From assembly GCA_036417435.1 (NCBI GenBank), contig CM070911.1, positions 8,494,001 to 8,558,000 of the forward strand: a stretch of DNA of 64,000 nt, read 5' to 3'. The position numbers were made by a program, and so were the translations under genes. A model generated the notes under the pieces. It saw only the letters and a program-made list of their open reading frames with translations. It was not told the DNA's origin and did not search any database. The DNA comes from Inia geoffrensis (lineage: Eukaryota; Chordata; Mammalia; Artiodactyla; Iniidae). Of this stretch, positions 1 to 11,314 are shown piece after piece. Every line of letters begins with the position of its first letter. The stretch's first letter is position 1.

Positions 1-70
1 TTTATTATGTTGAGGTAAGCTCCCTCTATGCCTACTTTCTGGAGCGTTTTTATCATAAATGGGTGTTGAA
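1..70 (-). repeat. L1 LINE fragment, antisense
   Basis: The text running from tttattatgttgaggtaagc to gggtgttgaac matches, from memory, the reverse complement of an internal part of L1 ORF2. The fragment continues off the left edge of the window. Confidence 0.6.
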
Positions 71-482
71 CACCAGCCCATTTCTGATGACCCTCTCCCC
101 TTCCCCTTCATGCCCACATTCAGGACAGCCAAGCCAAACTAAGTCTGGCCTCCTGGTGGGGGGCAGGAAAGCAGCGGCCTCCCTGGAGCTGGGGGCCCAG
201 GGCAGTGTCCCGAGCTGCTCTCAAAGCAGTGGATTGAAGTTTGAGACTTATAATCATACAGTCACTCATGTGTCTCTGTATAAGAGGCCTGAGATGTAGA
301 CTGTAAGGCCCTTTCAGTGCTAAGGAGGGTTCTGGAGTCCATAGAAGTCCATGCAGAGCCAGGGCCAGCCCCTGGGCCTTCTGACACTCAGTTTGGGGCT
401 CATCAGCATTAGCATCATCTAAGTTACGTTTTGTTGAGGCGCGGAAGAATAGCTTAAAAAATATATGCAAGGCATCTGTCGA

Positions 483-503
483 TAGATAGATAGATAGATA
501 GAT
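483..503. repeat. (TAGA)n microsatellite
   Basis: About five perfect copies of a GATA/TAGA tetranucleotide. Confidence 0.9.
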
Positions 504-679
504 ATGCAGTATCTCTGTAATATACGCAAGCTGAAAGGGACCCTTGAGATCATCCAGTAGTCAGACAGTGAACACCAGCCTGCCCACGACCGAGATAAAG
601 CGAGAGGATGTGCTCTCACTCCACCCTCTGAGCCGTAATAGTAACTGCTATCCCTGGATTTTGCGTTAGTCATTCCCTG

Positions 680-2160
680 CTCCTCTAAATAGTTAGCACG
701 TGTATGTGTGATCCTAACCAGTATGTTGAATTGTGCACATTTGTGAACTTTATGTAAATGAATCATATGTTCTTCCGGAACTCACTTTTACTGCTCAACG
801 TGACGTTCCCAGGATTGTTGAGAGTCTCTGTAACTGGCTTGTCTTTGCTTCTGTGTAGGTCCCGTTGTTAGACTCCACCACAGCCCGCTTATCTTTTCTG
901 CTGCCGGTGGGTGCTCGAGCCACTTGCGGTTTTCTGCTCTCAGGTGCAGTGCTGCCTGTGTGTGTCCTCTGCGGGCACCTGTGCAGTGTGCTCCAGGGTA
1001 TAACCCCCAGGAGCAGGATCGCTGGGCCACAGAGCATGCACATGTGTGGTCTTCGGCCATTGCAAACTGTTGTCCAAAGTAGTTGAACCAGTTCGTACAC
1101 CAGAAGCAAACAGTGCGAAGTGTTCCTTCCATCGGCTTTACTTTCTTACCTACGTGTCGTCAGCCGTTTACATTTTTGCTACTCTGGTGGGTGAGAAATG
1201 TCTCTTTTCACGCGTTTATTGGCCGTGTGGGCTTCATCTTCTGTGAAGTGCCTGTTCACGTTTTTCCCTTATTTTCCGAGTGTTATAGATTGTGCACACG
1301 TAGCCTTTGTTACGAGCGCTACAAATATCTTTCCCCAGTTTATGGCTTTTGATGAACATAAATCTGAGTTGCCTTTAGTTGAACAGCTCATTTCCCCTGT
1401 AGTTTCGTTCTTTCTGTGTGTTGACAAAGCCTTCCCTGACTGTGGGCCTGAGGAAAGTCTCCTGTATTTTACCTAAAGGTGCTGCCTTTCACATTGAGGT
1501 CTGTAATTCACCAGGAATTGACTTTTGTATACAGAGTGCACCAGGGGGCCCATTTTCTTTTTCTTTTTACCTGTATGGATATTCAGTTGTCTCAGCACCA
1601 TTTGCTGAAAAGAGTGCCCTTCTCCTCCGCTTTGACTTGTCGTCGTGGTCATAAATTGAAGGCCCGTGAATGTGTGCCTCCGTTCCCGGCCTTCGTTCGT
1701 CTCTATAGCGATTTGAGTCACATTCCATGAAAACATGCAGACAACAACCTGGTGAGAGCTTAATTGAAATGACAGTGAATCTGTAGACCAATGGAGAATT
1801 AATACCTCATTATAATATTGAATATTCCAGTTCAATTGTATGGTATATTTCTTCATTTATTTAGGTCTTCGCTAATATATTGCAATAAAGTTTTTAACTC
1901 ATTTAGAATTTTTGCCCTGGCGTTCCCGAGTGAGGTTGGCCCACGCTTTCCCCATACTTCACTACCTCTTTCGGTTTCGTTTTTGAGGTCATGCTGGCCT
2001 CGTGAAGTGAGTCTGGACAGGTTTTCTCTTTCTCTGTGCCCTGGAATTCTTTGTTCCTTGGATGACCGGTGGAGGTCTTTGTCGAAATCACTTGTCTGGG
2101 GTGTTTTCCCTGTGGGAAGACTTGAAAGTACGGACTCACTTTCTGTCTAGCGCTTCTCTG
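680..2160 (-). repeat. Old L1 (L1M type), antisense
   Basis: Successive blocks read in the order expected of a reverse-complemented L1, from the 3' UTR end towards ORF2. They include the clause about a drop in specificity after a GCTGGG(T/C)CA word near 1020, the caaactgttgtccaaagtag block near 1064, the cagcaccatttgctgaaaag block near 1596, and the cttcatttatttaggtcttc block near 1851. Divergence is high and no open frame remains. The element sits inside an LPIN1 intron in the orientation opposite to the gene, as is usual for tolerated intronic L1s. Confidence 0.7.
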
Positions 2161-2309
2161 GGATGGCTTAACCGACTTACGCATATTTAACTTCCGAAGA
2201 TACGAAAGAAAGCGCTCTTAGTATCCCGGCACCTTTGACGGTTAAAAGTAGTTTGATGCCAATGGAGCTGACGCTCTCGTGCTGACCCGTTATTTATTTG
2301 TTTTAACAG

Positions 2310-2424
2310 AGAAGTGATCGAAAAGAAGCCAGAGAAGTTTAAAGTCCAGTGTTTGACAGACATCAAACACTTGTTTTCTCCAAATACAGAACCCTTTTAT
2401 GCTGCTTTTGGAAACCGACCAGCT
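2310..2424 (+). CDS. LPIN1: LPIN1 coding exon (third from last): lipin-1 phosphatidate phosphatase, C-terminal lipin domain
   Basis: Lipin-1 is a Mg2+-dependent phosphatidate phosphatase that makes diacylglycerol for triglyceride and phospholipid synthesis. It also acts in the nucleus as a transcriptional coactivator. The exon begins after ttttaacag with the last base of a split arginine codon, then reads 38 codons from [15 protein letters not shown] to AAFGNRPA, and ends at a consensus donor (gtaagt at 2425). The sequence matches, from memory, the C-lipin (LNS2, HAD-like) domain of LPIN1 and is closer to it than to LPIN2 or LPIN3. Two residues differ from my recollection of the human protein (IKH and FS where human has IKN and FF). 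The 3' phase is 0, which matches the next exon. The catalytic DxDxT motif is encoded upstream of the window. Confidence 0.96.
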
Positions 2425-3121
2425 GTAAGTAGTAGTCGGGTATATACGAGTTCGTGAAATTACTGTCTGTTCAGATAGCCGTCATCTGAAAGGCCGGCCT
2501 AGACTCCCATGTGAAACCAGATTCTCCTGCTACTAGAAATAACTGCTAAAGAGCTGCTTGCCTGCATCTAAAGGCAAGGAGATCGTCATTATTTCGTGGC
2601 CTCTAGTTTTCTTTGAAGGTGGGCTTGTGGGTTTCAGTTTGAAGTTTGAAACTAGAAACTTTAAATTCCAAATTGCTTGTTAAATTAGTAAAACAAGAAC
2701 ATTAAATAGGATTAGACCCTTTGTACCGGAATGGGACCACAAAGCACAAAGGTGAATTCAGTGTCTCAAGTTTTAAGAGTGTTATTTCCTATGGTAAAAG
2801 TAATACTTTGAGATTTTGTGCGTACTTCGCAAATTTGCCAGAAAGGTCAGCATTCTGGAGAATGTAGTTGGGTACTTAACTTCCCAGTCAGAAAATTCTC
2901 CTGCTTTTGAAACTCATGCCCAAGAAAATGGGTCACAGAGTAACCTTAAGGAATGTTAGAATTGCAGGGGATGTAGTAGGTGGTTTACTTTTTAACTCAG
3001 TTCTTGAATAGAGGGGTGAACTGAGGCCCAGAGAGGACAACTTACTAGTTTCACATCCAGAGACATTCTTTCTGTACACTACTTGGAGGTATTATTCGAG
3101 TTTAATGAAAGTTTTATAACA

Positions 3122-3815
3122 CAGGCAGACCTCGTTTTATTGCGCTTCGTTTTGTTACACTCTGCAAATATTGCATTTTTTTTTTTTTTTTTTTACAAAT
3201 TGAAAGTTTGTGGCATCGAGCAAGTCTGTCGGCACCATTCTTCCAACAGCATTTGCTCACTTCCTGTCTCTGTGTCACATTTTGGTTATTCTTGCGATAT
3301 TTCAAGCTTTTTCATGATTTTATACATTAGGGTGATCTGGGATCAGTGATCTTTGATGTGACTGCTAGGACTCGCTGAAGACTCAGATAAGGGTTAGCAT
3401 TTTCAGCAATGAAGTGTTTTTTAAACTTTTTTTTTTTTTTTTTTTGCGGCACGCGGGCCTCTCACCGTCGTGGCCTCTCCCATTGCGGAGCACAGGCTCC
3501 GGACGCTCAGGCCCAGCGGCCATGGCTCACGGGCCCAGCCGCTCCGCGGCATGTGGGATCTTCCCGGACCGGGGCACAAACCCGCGTCCCCTGCATCGGC
3601 AGGCGGACTCTCAACCACTGCGCCACCAGGGAAGCCCTAAAGTGTTTTTTGTATGCACTTTTTCTAGACATAAAGTTGTGTACTTAATAGAGTACAGTGT
3701 AGTGTAAACATAACTTTTATATACACCGGCACACCACAGCATTCGTATGATTGGCTCCTATTTGCTTTGTTGTGGTGTCTGGAACCGAACCCGTAGTAAC
3801 TCTGCGGTCTGCCTG
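3122..3815 (+). mobile_element. Tigger1-derived DNA transposon (internally deleted, split by a SINE)
   Basis: The left terminal repeat begins caggcagacc at 3122 and the right end is its inverse, ggtctgcctg, at 3806-3815, followed by TA (the family's target site). Internal words such as caaattgaaagtttgtggca, cagcatttgctcacttcctg and ctcgctgaagactcagataa match the two ends of Tigger1 (pogo/Tc1-mariner superfamily) as I remember them. The transposase-coding middle is absent, so this is a non-autonomous deletion derivative. Without the SINE it would be about 470 bp. Confidence 0.85.
3423..3639 (-). mobile_element. CHR-family SINE (CHR-2-like), antisense
   Basis: This tRNA-derived cetacean SINE lies in antisense: a T run of about 18 (the inverted A tail) leads into gcggcacgcgggcctctcac and ends ccaccagggaagccc. 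An 11-bp duplication aagtgtttttt flanks it at 3412-3422 and 3640-3650. It is inserted in the Tigger1 element, so it is the younger of the two. Confidence 0.92.
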
Positions 3816-3889
3816 TATTTGTATCAAATCTGAAATATTTGTATTTACGATGAACTCTTTTCTTCTCATCAACACTTTACCAAATATAG

Positions 3890-3993
3890 GACGTGTACTC
3901 GTACAAGCAGGTGGGAGTGTCTCTGAACAGGATATTCACCGTCAATCCCAAAGGAGAGCTGGTGCAGGAGCACGCGAAGACCAACGTCTCCTC
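3890..3993 (+). CDS. LPIN1: LPIN1 coding exon (penultimate)
   Basis: The exon follows caaatatag and reads in phase 0: 34 codons starting [20 protein letters not shown] and continuing through [14 protein letters not shown], then the two bases TC of a serine completed by the next exon. The donor is gtgagt at 3994. It encodes the end of the HAD-like catalytic fold of lipin-1. The only difference from the human sequence that I recall is V for I in TNVS. Its acceptor lies only about 75 bp downstream of a Tigger1/SINE insertion; the polypyrimidine tract and AG look intact. Confidence 0.96.
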
Positions 3994-6349
3994 GTGAGTA
4001 TCGTGCACCCTCACTGTCATTGCTGTGTCATTACCTGTTGTCGTCATCTTGCCCTTGGAGTGGTGTGTCACAGTCAACAGCATACCTTTTTAATCCTTCG
4101 GTGCCTATATTTTAATCTTTAATTCCTACAAGGAAAACATATGTGAACGTCTCGGATTTTGTCCAGAACCTAACTTTTGGACGGCCTGCATTATTAAATC
4201 AGATCCCCACCGGGTCGAAACTTTAAACGAGTGGTTAGCTGCTGCTGCAGAGTGGAATGGCATGAATTTGAAAACTACTGGCTTACATTTGCCCAATTCG
4301 TTTTGAAAGCCTAGAACGTGAATTAGAAGTGTAGCCAGATTAAAATATCATGAGAAGATATATTTAAAGATGAAGAACCTATGTAGCCCTTCAGATTACT
4401 GACCTGTAGTAATATTCTCACCAGAAACATGGCTATGTGACGGTAAGAATGCTCGTGTTTTTGGCCGACGCGCATTCTCCCCGAGGCCGTGGGCTGAACC
4501 GGGTTACTGTTTGCAGTGAGGCCTCCTGGCTGGCTGGGAGTCTCCCTTGACTTGGACGTGTCTCGCTTCGGGTTCCTGACTTCTTAGAGTGGAGAGCGTT
4601 TCCTCAGCTTCGCCCACTGGGTGATGTCGGGCAGACGGGTGTCATCCTGCCTTGTCCGTTTCAGAGGCCGTACCCCTGTTGGCCTGATCCCTGCAGACCT
4701 GGAAAATGGCCTCTGGCCTGAGCGACCCCAGGGGGCCTGCTGGGGCCCTCCTTACGTGGAGGAGTTGGACTGGGGGAGTTCGGGTCTAGCGGCTTCCCAG
4801 GGATTGGTTTTTTTGTTTGATAGAGATCTAGGTTCCCCTAGGGCAGATTTTCACTTTCAAGATGATCCTTTTACCCGTTGGGAGTCTAATCCAGCTTAAA
4901 CAGGATAGTTCCAGGCTAGAGGGCGCCCTGGGGTCTGCCCCCCAAGCCTCCCTCCCCCATAGCCAGGCCAGGACCTAAGTAAGCAGTTCCCAGGGTATGT
5001 GGGGCGAGAGGGGAGCCGGGGAGCCAGGACCCACCTCCATCCTTCACAAGGGGAGGCCGTGCCGGTGCTGCCTGATGGGCAGAACGACAGCAGGGACTCT
5101 TTCTTCCACACCCCTTTCCTTACGGTTTCTCCCTCTCCTGAGTTCTGAGCGGCCGCCCTGATAACGTCTCAGTTCCCTCTTCTCCGTGGTTCCCCACGTG
5201 AAAGTGTTGCCTCGGTCTCGAGGAGAGAGCGGATTTCCATTTAGCGTCAAAAGAACTCTCAGCTGATGGCACACTGCCCTGAAGTGGCAAAGGTTTTTGC
5301 CCAGGCAGCAGCCCAGTGGCATGTCTTGTCATAAGGGGTGTTGAAAGGGGGATGCCAGCATCTACGAAGGTCTGCCCAGGAGGCCTCTGAGGTTATCCCG
5401 TTCACTGAGACGCTGGGGTGAAAATGCACGCTTTGCCCACGCCTTGGGGGAGGAAACTTTACTTATCGCCAAGGAGTGGTGTCTGCTTCTACCTAGACCG
5501 GGAGATGTGATTCTGCCTGTGGGAGAGAGACTCTCCTTCCCCAGTTTAAGCACACACTTTTCTCTGGTGGTACCAGACTCGGTACCACCATCTCAGAGCC
5601 AAGTGGGTGCTTGCCCCTTGGAAGCTGGGACATTGTCTCGGAGAAGTCAGGGGCCCACGCCGATGGGGGGCTTCAGTGCTTTCCTTCTTGACTCTTATGG
5701 CCAGCAGTGCGTGAGCTCTGCCTGCTCTGAAGGAGCCCCGTGCGTGGAGGGTTGGTCCGAGAGAGGCACAGACGGAGCGGGTTCGGATCTGGTGCCCCCG
5801 GACCCTGATCATGAGCCGTGAACTGGCCCCTGCAGGGAGGGGCCACCTTCCAGAGCCACAAAACTCAAACAGACAGGTCTCCAAGCCAGAGGGTATTTTA
5901 AAATTTTGTTTTAATCCCTAGGAAAGACGATTCTTGCTTATTAAGAGAGATTTTCCCCATTTTGTGCGAGCGCAATGTTTCTCATAAGTTCTTTGGAGGT
6001 CCTTTATTAAATACACACACACTCATCCTTACTTAAAAGTTATTTTATGCCTCAGAACATGCTAATTCCTTGAGTTTGGATTTCAAAAGCCTTTTTGGTT
6101 CTTAGCAAATTAGAGCTGGAGAGGGACTGGTGGCTGTCAGGGAGGACTCCGAGGCTATGCAGGGAGGCCTGGGCTTGTCACAGTTTCTGGTTTGGAGGTG
6201 CCCGGAGGTCTGAGAATTCATATTCGGTAGAGCAACTTTCTTTTGGTAGTTCTAGGCCACAGAAACTAGTACGCAACATCTTCTTGGGAATACACAGAAA
6301 ACACAGAGAGAGAGTCTTGCAGGGAGCGTTGAGAAACACTGATCAGGTC

Positions 6350-6450
6350 CAAGTCCATATTCATAAGGACCTGAGGCCCAGAGAGGGCAAGACACCTGCC
6401 CAGGGTTCCACAGCAGTGAGGCGGGAATCTTGACCCAGGTCTCTTGGCCC
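6350..6450 (-). repeat. MIR fragment, antisense
   Basis: Contains the core-like stretch gacctgaggcccagagaggg followed by a cagggttccacagcagtgag block typical of antisense MIR. Confidence 0.55.
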
Positions 6451-6535
6451 TCATGCCAACTATGGCTTTTTTTCCTGAGGCTAACAATTAGCCAGGGCGA
6501 ATTATTTTGTAGTGTTCATGATTTATTGTTGAATA

Positions 6536-6770
6536 CATTTATGGAGCATCGGCTCACATTTTTGTACCGTGGCATACGTTATCTAATTTAATTCTCACGT
6601 GAGCACTGTGCACAGTTTTCATTTTCTCCCTTTACGGTTGAGGGAATCGTGGCTTAGAGAGATGAAGCCACTTGTCGGAGGTGGCACAGCCCATAAATGG
6701 CAGAGCTGAAGGTCAGATCGGAGTCTCCTAACCCCAGGGCCCAGTGCCCTTTCATTGCACAGTGAGGCAG
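6536..6770 (-). repeat. MIR SINE, antisense
   Basis: The block with acgttatctaatttaattct, a gttgagggaatcgtggctta core and a gtggcacagcccataaatgg segment has the layout of an antisense MIR. It is well diverged. Confidence 0.65.
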
Positions 6771-7126
6771 CCTCTGGGTGACGCTCCGAAGATGTGCCTT
6801 CTCTGTGATTCTTGTCTCCACAGCCCCCAAGGCGGGCGGCTGTACGTCTGTCATGCCGTCTTGCTTCTGCTCCTTTGAGTGAAGTCAGTTCACACCCGCC
6901 TCGCCCATGAGGCCGTCTCCGACTCCCCTCCTTGGCAGACTCTCTGGTTTCCTGTTAATTAGTGAGGGATTATTCTAGAACAGCCTCCCTCGTGTTAAGC
7001 ACATGGTCCATTCCTGGGGGTCCTGGATCCCTCCTGACTCCCGGGCACCGCTCGGGGGGTACGTGCTGGTGTCCCGCGTGGCCGAGTGTCCCTCCCAGGC
7101 GGTGACGTTGTCCGTCTTCCTCCCAG

Positions 7127-7286
7127 GTATGTGAGACTCTGCGAGGTGGTCGACCACGTTTTCCCCTTGCTGAAAAGGAGCCATTCTTCCGACTTTCCCT
7201 GTTCAGACACATTCAGTAACTTCACCTTTTGGAGAGAACCACCGCCACCCTTTGAAAACCAGGACGTTCATTCTGCATCAGCATAG
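7127..7286 (+). CDS. LPIN1: LPIN1 terminal coding exon with stop codon
   Basis: One base completes the split serine, then 52 codons run from YVRLCEVVDHVFPLLKRSHS through SDTFSNFTFWREPPPPFENQ to DVHSASA and a TAG stop at 7284-7286. The whole stretch matches the LPIN1 C-terminus from memory, including FTFWRE and the SASA end. The tryptophan motif corresponds to the WRDPL-type motif found near the end of lipin catalytic regions; in yeast Pah1 the equivalent Trp is reported to be needed for function in vivo. Human LPIN1, as I recall it, reads WREPLPPF; here a CCG codon gives WREPPPPF. The reading frame is otherwise intact, so the gene appears functional. Confidence 0.96.
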
Positions 7287-9705
7287 CACGTTCCGGGCCA
7301 CCTCCCGACATCCTGTGGAGATCAGGCGCCCCCATTAAAGGATAGGTTTGGGAACCTGCAGTCATTTGCTTAAGAGCAGAGGAGCCTTTCTCTCCCGGTC
7401 CCCCTGGCCGGGGTTGACATCTCTAAGTGATGCGTATGTCCTAGACGGGGCATCGGGTGTGTCCCTGGTGGGGAGGCCATGCCCGGTTGAGGCTTCAAGC
7501 CCGTGGCAGCGCTGCCCTCCCCAGCCTGCTGCAGGCTGGGAGTGATTAGTGTGCAAGATGGGCTGTGAAGCGGGGGTCCCTGGGGTGACGGGATCCAAGG
7601 AGGGGCACCAGGTGTGCACGACTTCTGGGAGAGTGGCGGACACATTTGTGCCACGTGGAGGGCTGTGCAGGGTCCCGTGACCTGAATCTGAGGTCTCGGA
7701 AGGGACTCCAAACCCCACCGTTCTGGGCCTTGACCTTGTGGATGTCCCCTTGTGTTTGCCGACTGGTCTGGTGGCTTTAATTCCTCTGGTTAAAGCTAAC
7801 CTATATAACTGGTATATATTCCCCTATTTTTGTGGCACAAGGCTGGAATATTTATGCCTTAACGCACCCGTGGCAGACGTTTTATTTAGAATGTGCTTTT
7901 TCCAGCTCCCTGTAACTCTGCGATGCCTTAAGTTCAGATTATAGGAAATATTATTAGGGCAGTATTTCGAATCAGTTCGACGCTCTGCCAGCAACCTGTG
8001 TGGCAACGCGCTGCTGAAAACGTGGGCTCGCGCAGAGCTTATGCCAAGCGGTGATGGTGTCAGTTTCTTTTGGGAGCTCTCAACGGAAACTGGTTGGTTT
8101 TAAGAAAATAGTTTGAAGAAGTTAAATTATATTCTTTGTAGATAGTATTATTTATTACCTTACGCTGATTGGGTTACTGCTATAAGCATTTTAGCCATGT
8201 TCTTTCTATTATAACTGTCAGTAACACATTAAAAAGATATACGTGTTAGACCATCCAAAGAGCCTTATTCTGTAATTCTCACAACACTGACCTTCTTTTG
8301 GAATTTATGAGTCGTACTTTTTATTTCCCTTAGCTTTTCCCACTCAGATTTAAGGGCAAGTGGATAAGTAGTCATTTGAGTGACATTCGTCAAGCCGGTA
8401 GAAGATGATTCTCTTACTTGTTTGTTAAATTGGCCTGTGGAGAAGAGAATAATTTGAAAAGTGAAAGAATTATTTTGGTAAAAGATTTCGCTTTTCGATC
8501 TCTTATTTTTTTAAAGAGCGTTTTACTCCAGTGGTTGAGATGCTCTCCTATTTAAATCGCATGGTTAGAGTCATGGAGGCAAACAGTGAAACAGTTGAAT
8601 GCAGTTTTACTCTTTCTGTGAAAGAAAACCCAGAGGCGTTGCCTCCCCTGTCGCCGGTGGGCTCTGCTGGCAGCGGACGCCTTTCCCGAGAGGTTCGCGT
8701 GGCCACCCAGAGAAACGCAAACACCCGTGCGTAGCTGGTCACAGATTCGCGGAGCAGCACACACCGCATGTGCAGATGCCCCTTTGGAGGCATTAAAAAT
8801 GATTTAAAATAGACCTGCCTTATCCTGGGCTAGCCATTAGTGACCTTCAGAGGGCTACGTTCATTCTTTCTGTCACGAGGGTATTTTGGGGTGAACTTTA
8901 ACTGCTGTGAACTCAGTAGAAGACGACCAGCGGTAGTCCTCTTGCGAGAGCATGCAACTTTGGACCCCCCAATTTTGTTGCACCCTAAGCTTCCACGCCA
9001 CTGCCCTCTGAAACAGAGCACGCCTTCCAGAAAGTTGCACTCGGGCCTGTGTCAAGTTCAGAGTGTGACCCCTGGAGAGGCAGTGACATTCACACCTGCC
9101 TCGTGGCTTCGGAAAGCGGGATTTGTGCCCGGGCAGCGCTCACGCATGTGCGAGCTTGTTTATCTGTGTTCACACAGCCGTAACTCAGTGACCCCAAAGC
9201 CACGTGCTAGGATGCTGTGTTTGGGCCACGCATTTCAGAGTTGCCTGATGGAAACGAATCCCTCCCTCGCGACAAGTCATCAAACATTCATCACACGTGA
9301 TGAAGAAGAGTATATGTCCCTGGTACATTGGAGAAAATGATTACACCTTCAAAGAGGAGTCCCTTTTCCATTTTAGGTTTGGATCGCCACTTTAAATATA
9401 TTTTATTTACAGCGCTTGATCTGTATTTGTGTATGCTGGTACAATGATAAAAATCACTGTAATACTTCATTGCATTGTGCTGGATGCAAAGCTAGGATAT
9501 ATTGTAACAAATGAGACGAATGACAGACTTCCCTGAAAATCAGGTGTGTGAATTTTAAATAGTGTTTGGTAAGTTATTAAGATGCTGATTTCCTACTGTG
9601 TGATATCAAGCATGCTATTTTCTACTCAGTAAACAAAAAAAATGAAACCCTTAACGCTGTGAACTGTTCATTCAATATTTGGAATAAAAGAGCCCGTCTC
9701 TTCTG
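7287..9705 (+). other. LPIN1: LPIN1 3' UTR
   Basis: This sequence runs from the TAG stop to an AATAAA at 9683-9688. Its length (about 2.4 kb) fits what I recall of the human LPIN1 3' UTR. The segments 7790-8520 and 9360-9680 are AT-rich with ATTTA-type words (for example near 8150), typical of mRNA-stability elements. No transposable element was recognised, which fits a constrained UTR. The exact cleavage point is inferred. Confidence 0.8.
9683..9688 (+). promoter_or_regulatory. LPIN1: Polyadenylation signal AATAAA of LPIN1
   Basis: A canonical hexamer in ggaataaaag, followed about 55 bp later by a GT/G-rich run (tcggggtggggtgggg at 9741), as expected of a downstream element. An ATTAAA at 7334-7339, just after the stop codon, could serve a short isoform but lacks an obvious GU-rich partner. 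Confidence 0.75.
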
Positions 9706-11304
9706 ATGCCTTCGGTGAAATACTGACCCTCTGTATGCACTCGGGGTGGGGTGGGGGGGAAGGAGGGGTGAAGACAGAGAGGAGAGGAGAGGGCTGCCCC
9801 CCCGGGCTCGTCCCACCTTGATGGGAGTGACTCTGGAGCAGGGAGGGTTCAGTTAAACGCTGTACCTGGGGTGCCCCCCAGGACCTGGCCTGTAATCGGT
9901 GTTTAACACGTGGCTCTTAACACGGGTGGGCTCTGTTCCCTGTTCTTGAATGGGATGTCAGTCAGGTGGCAGCCACAAGAGAAAACACAGGAGAGGCTCA
10001 GGAAAACCAAGCTTATTATACTTGCAGCTTCTCAGAATGGGAGGCAGCTCGCCAGCAGGGCCACGTGGGGAAGCACCAGGGCGGTCAGGAGGCAAAAGAC
10101 AAGTGAGGGGGTGGGGAGCTGAGGCCACGGCCTTTGCTGGGATTCCTGTAGGAAAGACAGGGCAAGGTGAACAGCTTAGGGCTGCCTAGTGCGAATCATT
10201 TCAGTGGCCTCTGAGCTCTAGGGGTGGCCCTTGGTTGCCTGGTGCCTTTGCCCTGGGCTGATTAAGGCAGAGGACTAGTGCCTCCTGGGGGTGCACAGGC
10301 CAGACAGGAGGCCTTGCTCTGAATCAGCTAGTTTGCACATCACAGGCGTGCTTCAGCTGGGCCCTTTGCTATCCCTAAAAAACGGCCAGCCCGTCTTTCC
10401 CAGCCAGCAAGTTTTTTAAGATCCCCAAACACTATAATATACGTAAAATAAAAGACACGATACAGGTTCCCTTGCCTCATGTCCACTGTCCTCATTTTTT
10501 GGACACTTTCTGTGGTATACCCGATTTGTCTCTCATTTTGAACAAATCAGTCAAAAACCCTTGGCAAGTTTACCCAGATCACCTGAAAGCCGTCATAACT
10601 CCTATCGATTTTGTGCGTCGACACAATAGGATGCCTGAGACATCCTATTGATTTACCTGTGTGCGTCAGCCTGAGTGTTTCCGGAATAAATGTAAGAATG
10701 TTGGTCCCTCTTTGAAATGCTTCAAAGATGTCTCCACAGGGTGCCAGGCTGAGCTCCTCCTGAAGCCCACATCCAAACAGTTCATCTCTTCATGCCTCTG
10801 TATCTTAAAAACGAAACAAACTCTCATTTAGCTGAACATCACAGATTTATTCCAAGCCTGATTTCAAGTTGTAGGTGCTTTTATCTGGAAAACGAAAATC
10901 AGTATAAACTGCAGTCTTGGGCCCGGCGATCCCCGCCTGCTCTCCCATCACCACTTTGTCTCCTTGGAGCCAGTAGGCTCTGCTGTTTCCATTCGGTTGT
11001 GCAAGCAGCCCTCACACATGCGCCGGCGAAACCAGTTCGGTAGCTTGCCTTTCCCCAATGTCTCAGCTGTAATCACCTGAATATTCAAAATACTTGCTGT
11101 CCTTGTTTTCAAACCCTGATACACCCCACCAGTGCCGTCATGGGACCTCAAGGAACATTGCCGATGGGTCAGTGACCGCCGGCTTTGGACCTCAGAGTGA
11201 CCTTTCCTATAAAAGGTAGCGCAGGCAGCCCTGGCACACTCCTGGGACAGGAGAACAGGAGAACAGGAGTGGAGGAAAGTTACACAGGCCCCATTTTAAA
11301 AAAT
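9706..11304. other. Intergenic DNA downstream of LPIN1
   Basis: No coding exon was recognised. About 9950-10430 resembles an antisense LTR (see separate entry). A perfect 10-bp inverted repeat lies at 10624-10650. The remainder looks single-copy. Confidence 0.6.
9950..10430 (-). mobile_element. Possible LTR-like element, antisense (unclassified)
   Basis: The text around 9960-10110 (cagccacaagagaaaacaca, gcttattatacttgcagctt, caggaggcaaaagacaagtg) reads like the reverse complement of an old retroviral LTR around its polyadenylation region. No clear TG...CA ends or target duplication could be fixed, so boundaries and class are uncertain. Confidence 0.3.
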
Positions 11305-11314
11305 GAAACTCTGG

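Larger units (their letters stand above)
1..2309 (+). other. LPIN1: LPIN1 intron (3' part)
   Basis: This is intron sequence upstream of the first LPIN1 coding exon in the window. It ends in a usable acceptor (ttttaacag, AG at 2308-2309). Most of it is old antisense L1 sequence (1-70 and about 680-2160), with a short TAGA microsatellite at 483-503. The stretch 70-480 shows no recognised element. No coding exon was found here. The catalytic DxDxT exon of lipin must lie upstream, outside the window. Confidence 0.85.
2425..3889 (+). other. LPIN1: LPIN1 intron
   Basis: The intron is bounded by gtaagt at 2425 and an atatag acceptor ending at 3889. A pyrimidine-rich run around 3857-3882 precedes the acceptor. 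The stretch 2425-2960 shows nothing I recognise. About 2970-3065 contains a weak antisense MIR-like piece (gaggcccagagaggacaac). 3122-3815 is a Tigger1-derived transposon split by a SINE, leaving about 75 bp between the transposon end and the next exon. Confidence 0.9.
3994..7126 (+). other. LPIN1: LPIN1 last intron
   Basis: Bounded by gtgagt at 3994 and tcctcccag ending at 7126. The part from about 4500 to 5850 is GC-rich and looks single-copy; I recognise no element or exon in it. About 6350-6450 and 6536-6770 carry MIR-like pieces. Short open frames here lack splice context and homology. Confidence 0.88.

Noticed and set aside
3414..3707. Open frames of about 90-100 codons in both orientations over CHR SINEs (similar ones at 11280, 36786, 46624 and 61441)
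   Set aside because: The same peptides recur at every SINE copy because the frames are SINE sequence, not genes.
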